A stretch of DNA of 9,308 nucleotides from an uncultured Candidatus Altimarinota bacterium (GTDB lineage: Bacteria > Patescibacteriota > Gracilibacteria > BD1-5 > UBA2023), in NCBI GenBank assembly GCA_938036655.1, contig CALHQS010000059.1:1-9308 (forward strand). The letters run 5' to 3'. Below the pieces are notes generated by a model that saw only the letters and a list, made by a program, of their open reading frames with translations, had not been told where the DNA came from and did not search any database. A program made the position numbers and the translations under genes. The first letter of the stretch is position 1. Every line of letters begins with the position of its first letter. Below, one piece after another: positions 8,819-9,308 of this stretch.

Positions 8819-8841
8819 ATGAAAAAGAGTAAAAAGTACAA
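8814..8841 (-). promoter_or_regulatory. Promoter of trxB
   Basis: On the minus strand, TTGTAC (8841-8836) is followed after 16 bp by a perfect TATAAT (8819-8814). The -35 is weak (three of six). Transcription would start near 8806, giving a leader of about 37 bases with no Shine-Dalgarno motif close to the ATG at 8769. The promoter begins 9 bases after the stop codon of the upstream gene, so trxB is probably expressed independently, with possible read-through. Confidence 0.55.
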
Positions 8842-8849
8842 ATGTTTTT

Positions 8850-9308
8850 TTAATTTTTTTGCAGATTTGCCAGAAAATTATTGATTTCTCGAATTTTTTC
8901 ACCAGGATTTCAGATATATGGAAGCTTCATTATTTCTTGACTATTTGCTGTCGCAATACTAACTTCGCCATATTGAAAAATAGTTGGCAAAATTCCAGAA
9001 ACTTTTGAACGAATTTCCTGAATTGATGAGAGTGGAAATTCGATGATTTTTCGTGATAAAAATGTTGTTTGCTCGATATAAATTACGCGTTTGTTCGTTA
9101 AAATCAGAAAATCAAGCTCTGAATTTATCCACATCATCATGAGAACGGAAATAAAAATCAGACAAAAAATACTAAAAAATCACCAAAAAATTTTTTCACC
9201 CACAAGAGAAATTCAGAATTTTGAAAATGTGAGAAAAATTCCTGACAAAATTAAAAAACCAATAAAATACAAACCTAAAAAGGCAAAAGTAATCCAGTGT
9301 CTTTTGAG
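8850..9308 (-). CDS. Bacterial PH-domain membrane protein (YdbS/YdbT-like), N-terminus outside window
   Basis: The visible 152 residues end at TAA (8850-8852); the start lies beyond 9308. Two hydrophobic helices (visible residues ~5-28 and ~42-61) precede a bacterial PH-like domain (bPH2/DUF304 type) recognised by the order 'D-x-x-I-L-T-N-K-R-V-I-Y', 'F-L-S-R-K-I-I-E-F-P-L-S-S-I-Q-E-I', 'Y-G-E-V-S-I-A-T-A' and a final 'N-P-G-E-K-I-R-E-I' helix. Such proteins are membrane-anchored with a cytosolic PH domain; their ligands are mostly unknown. TGA codons at 9213-9215, 9180-9182 and 8910-8912 are read as Gly. Without them the domain would be cut before its last helix. It lies upstream of trxB on the same strand with an 80-base gap that contains the trxB promoter, so I see no functional link. 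Confidence 0.85.

Overview
The window is about 30% GC by eye and reads coherently only if UGA is translated as glycine (NCBI genetic code 25). Under that code it holds eight genes, none of them broken. Under the standard code most of them shatter into fragments that end at TGA. Twenty-seven in-frame TGA codons occur across seven genes. At least nine fall on glycines that are near-invariant in UvrA or leucyl aminopeptidase, including the second Walker A loop of UvrA. Tryptophan uses TGG, and every gene stops at TAA or TAG. Code 25 is known from the Candidate Phyla Radiation lineages Gracilibacteria (BD1-5) and Absconditabacteria (SR1), so this is very probably one of those ultra-small, host-dependent bacteria. 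The sequence alone does not say which.

Plus strand, about 156-7859: one promoter (TTGAGA, 16 bp, TATAAT) precedes six tightly packed genes with gaps of 8, 3, 2, 1 and 1 bases. They are a 67-residue protein of unknown function, a 449-residue coiled-coil/membrane protein whose first ~40 residues resemble the N-terminus of PilC/GspF-type proteins, a 392-residue protein with about 14 hydrophobic segments, leucyl aminopeptidase (pepA, M17), a ComF-family phosphoribosyltransferase without the usual zinc finger, and full-length excinuclease subunit A (uvrA). The run ends at a perfect 14-bp hairpin.

Minus strand, 9308-7855: a bacterial PH-domain membrane protein cut by the window edge, then thioredoxin reductase (trxB) with its own promoter and a 9-bp inverted repeat over the -10 box. 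trxB converges on uvrA, and the two stop codons lie 10 bases apart inside the same hairpin, which can serve as a terminator in both directions.

The known genes are housekeeping: peptide turnover, DNA repair, redox balance and possibly DNA-uptake-linked nucleotide metabolism. The least explained part is the three-gene module at 210-2953, which combines a small cytosolic protein, a tail-anchored coiled-coil protein and a large polytopic membrane protein. Bases 1-155 are very AT-rich with no gene I can support. No tRNA, rRNA, CRISPR array, insertion sequence or prophage signal was seen.
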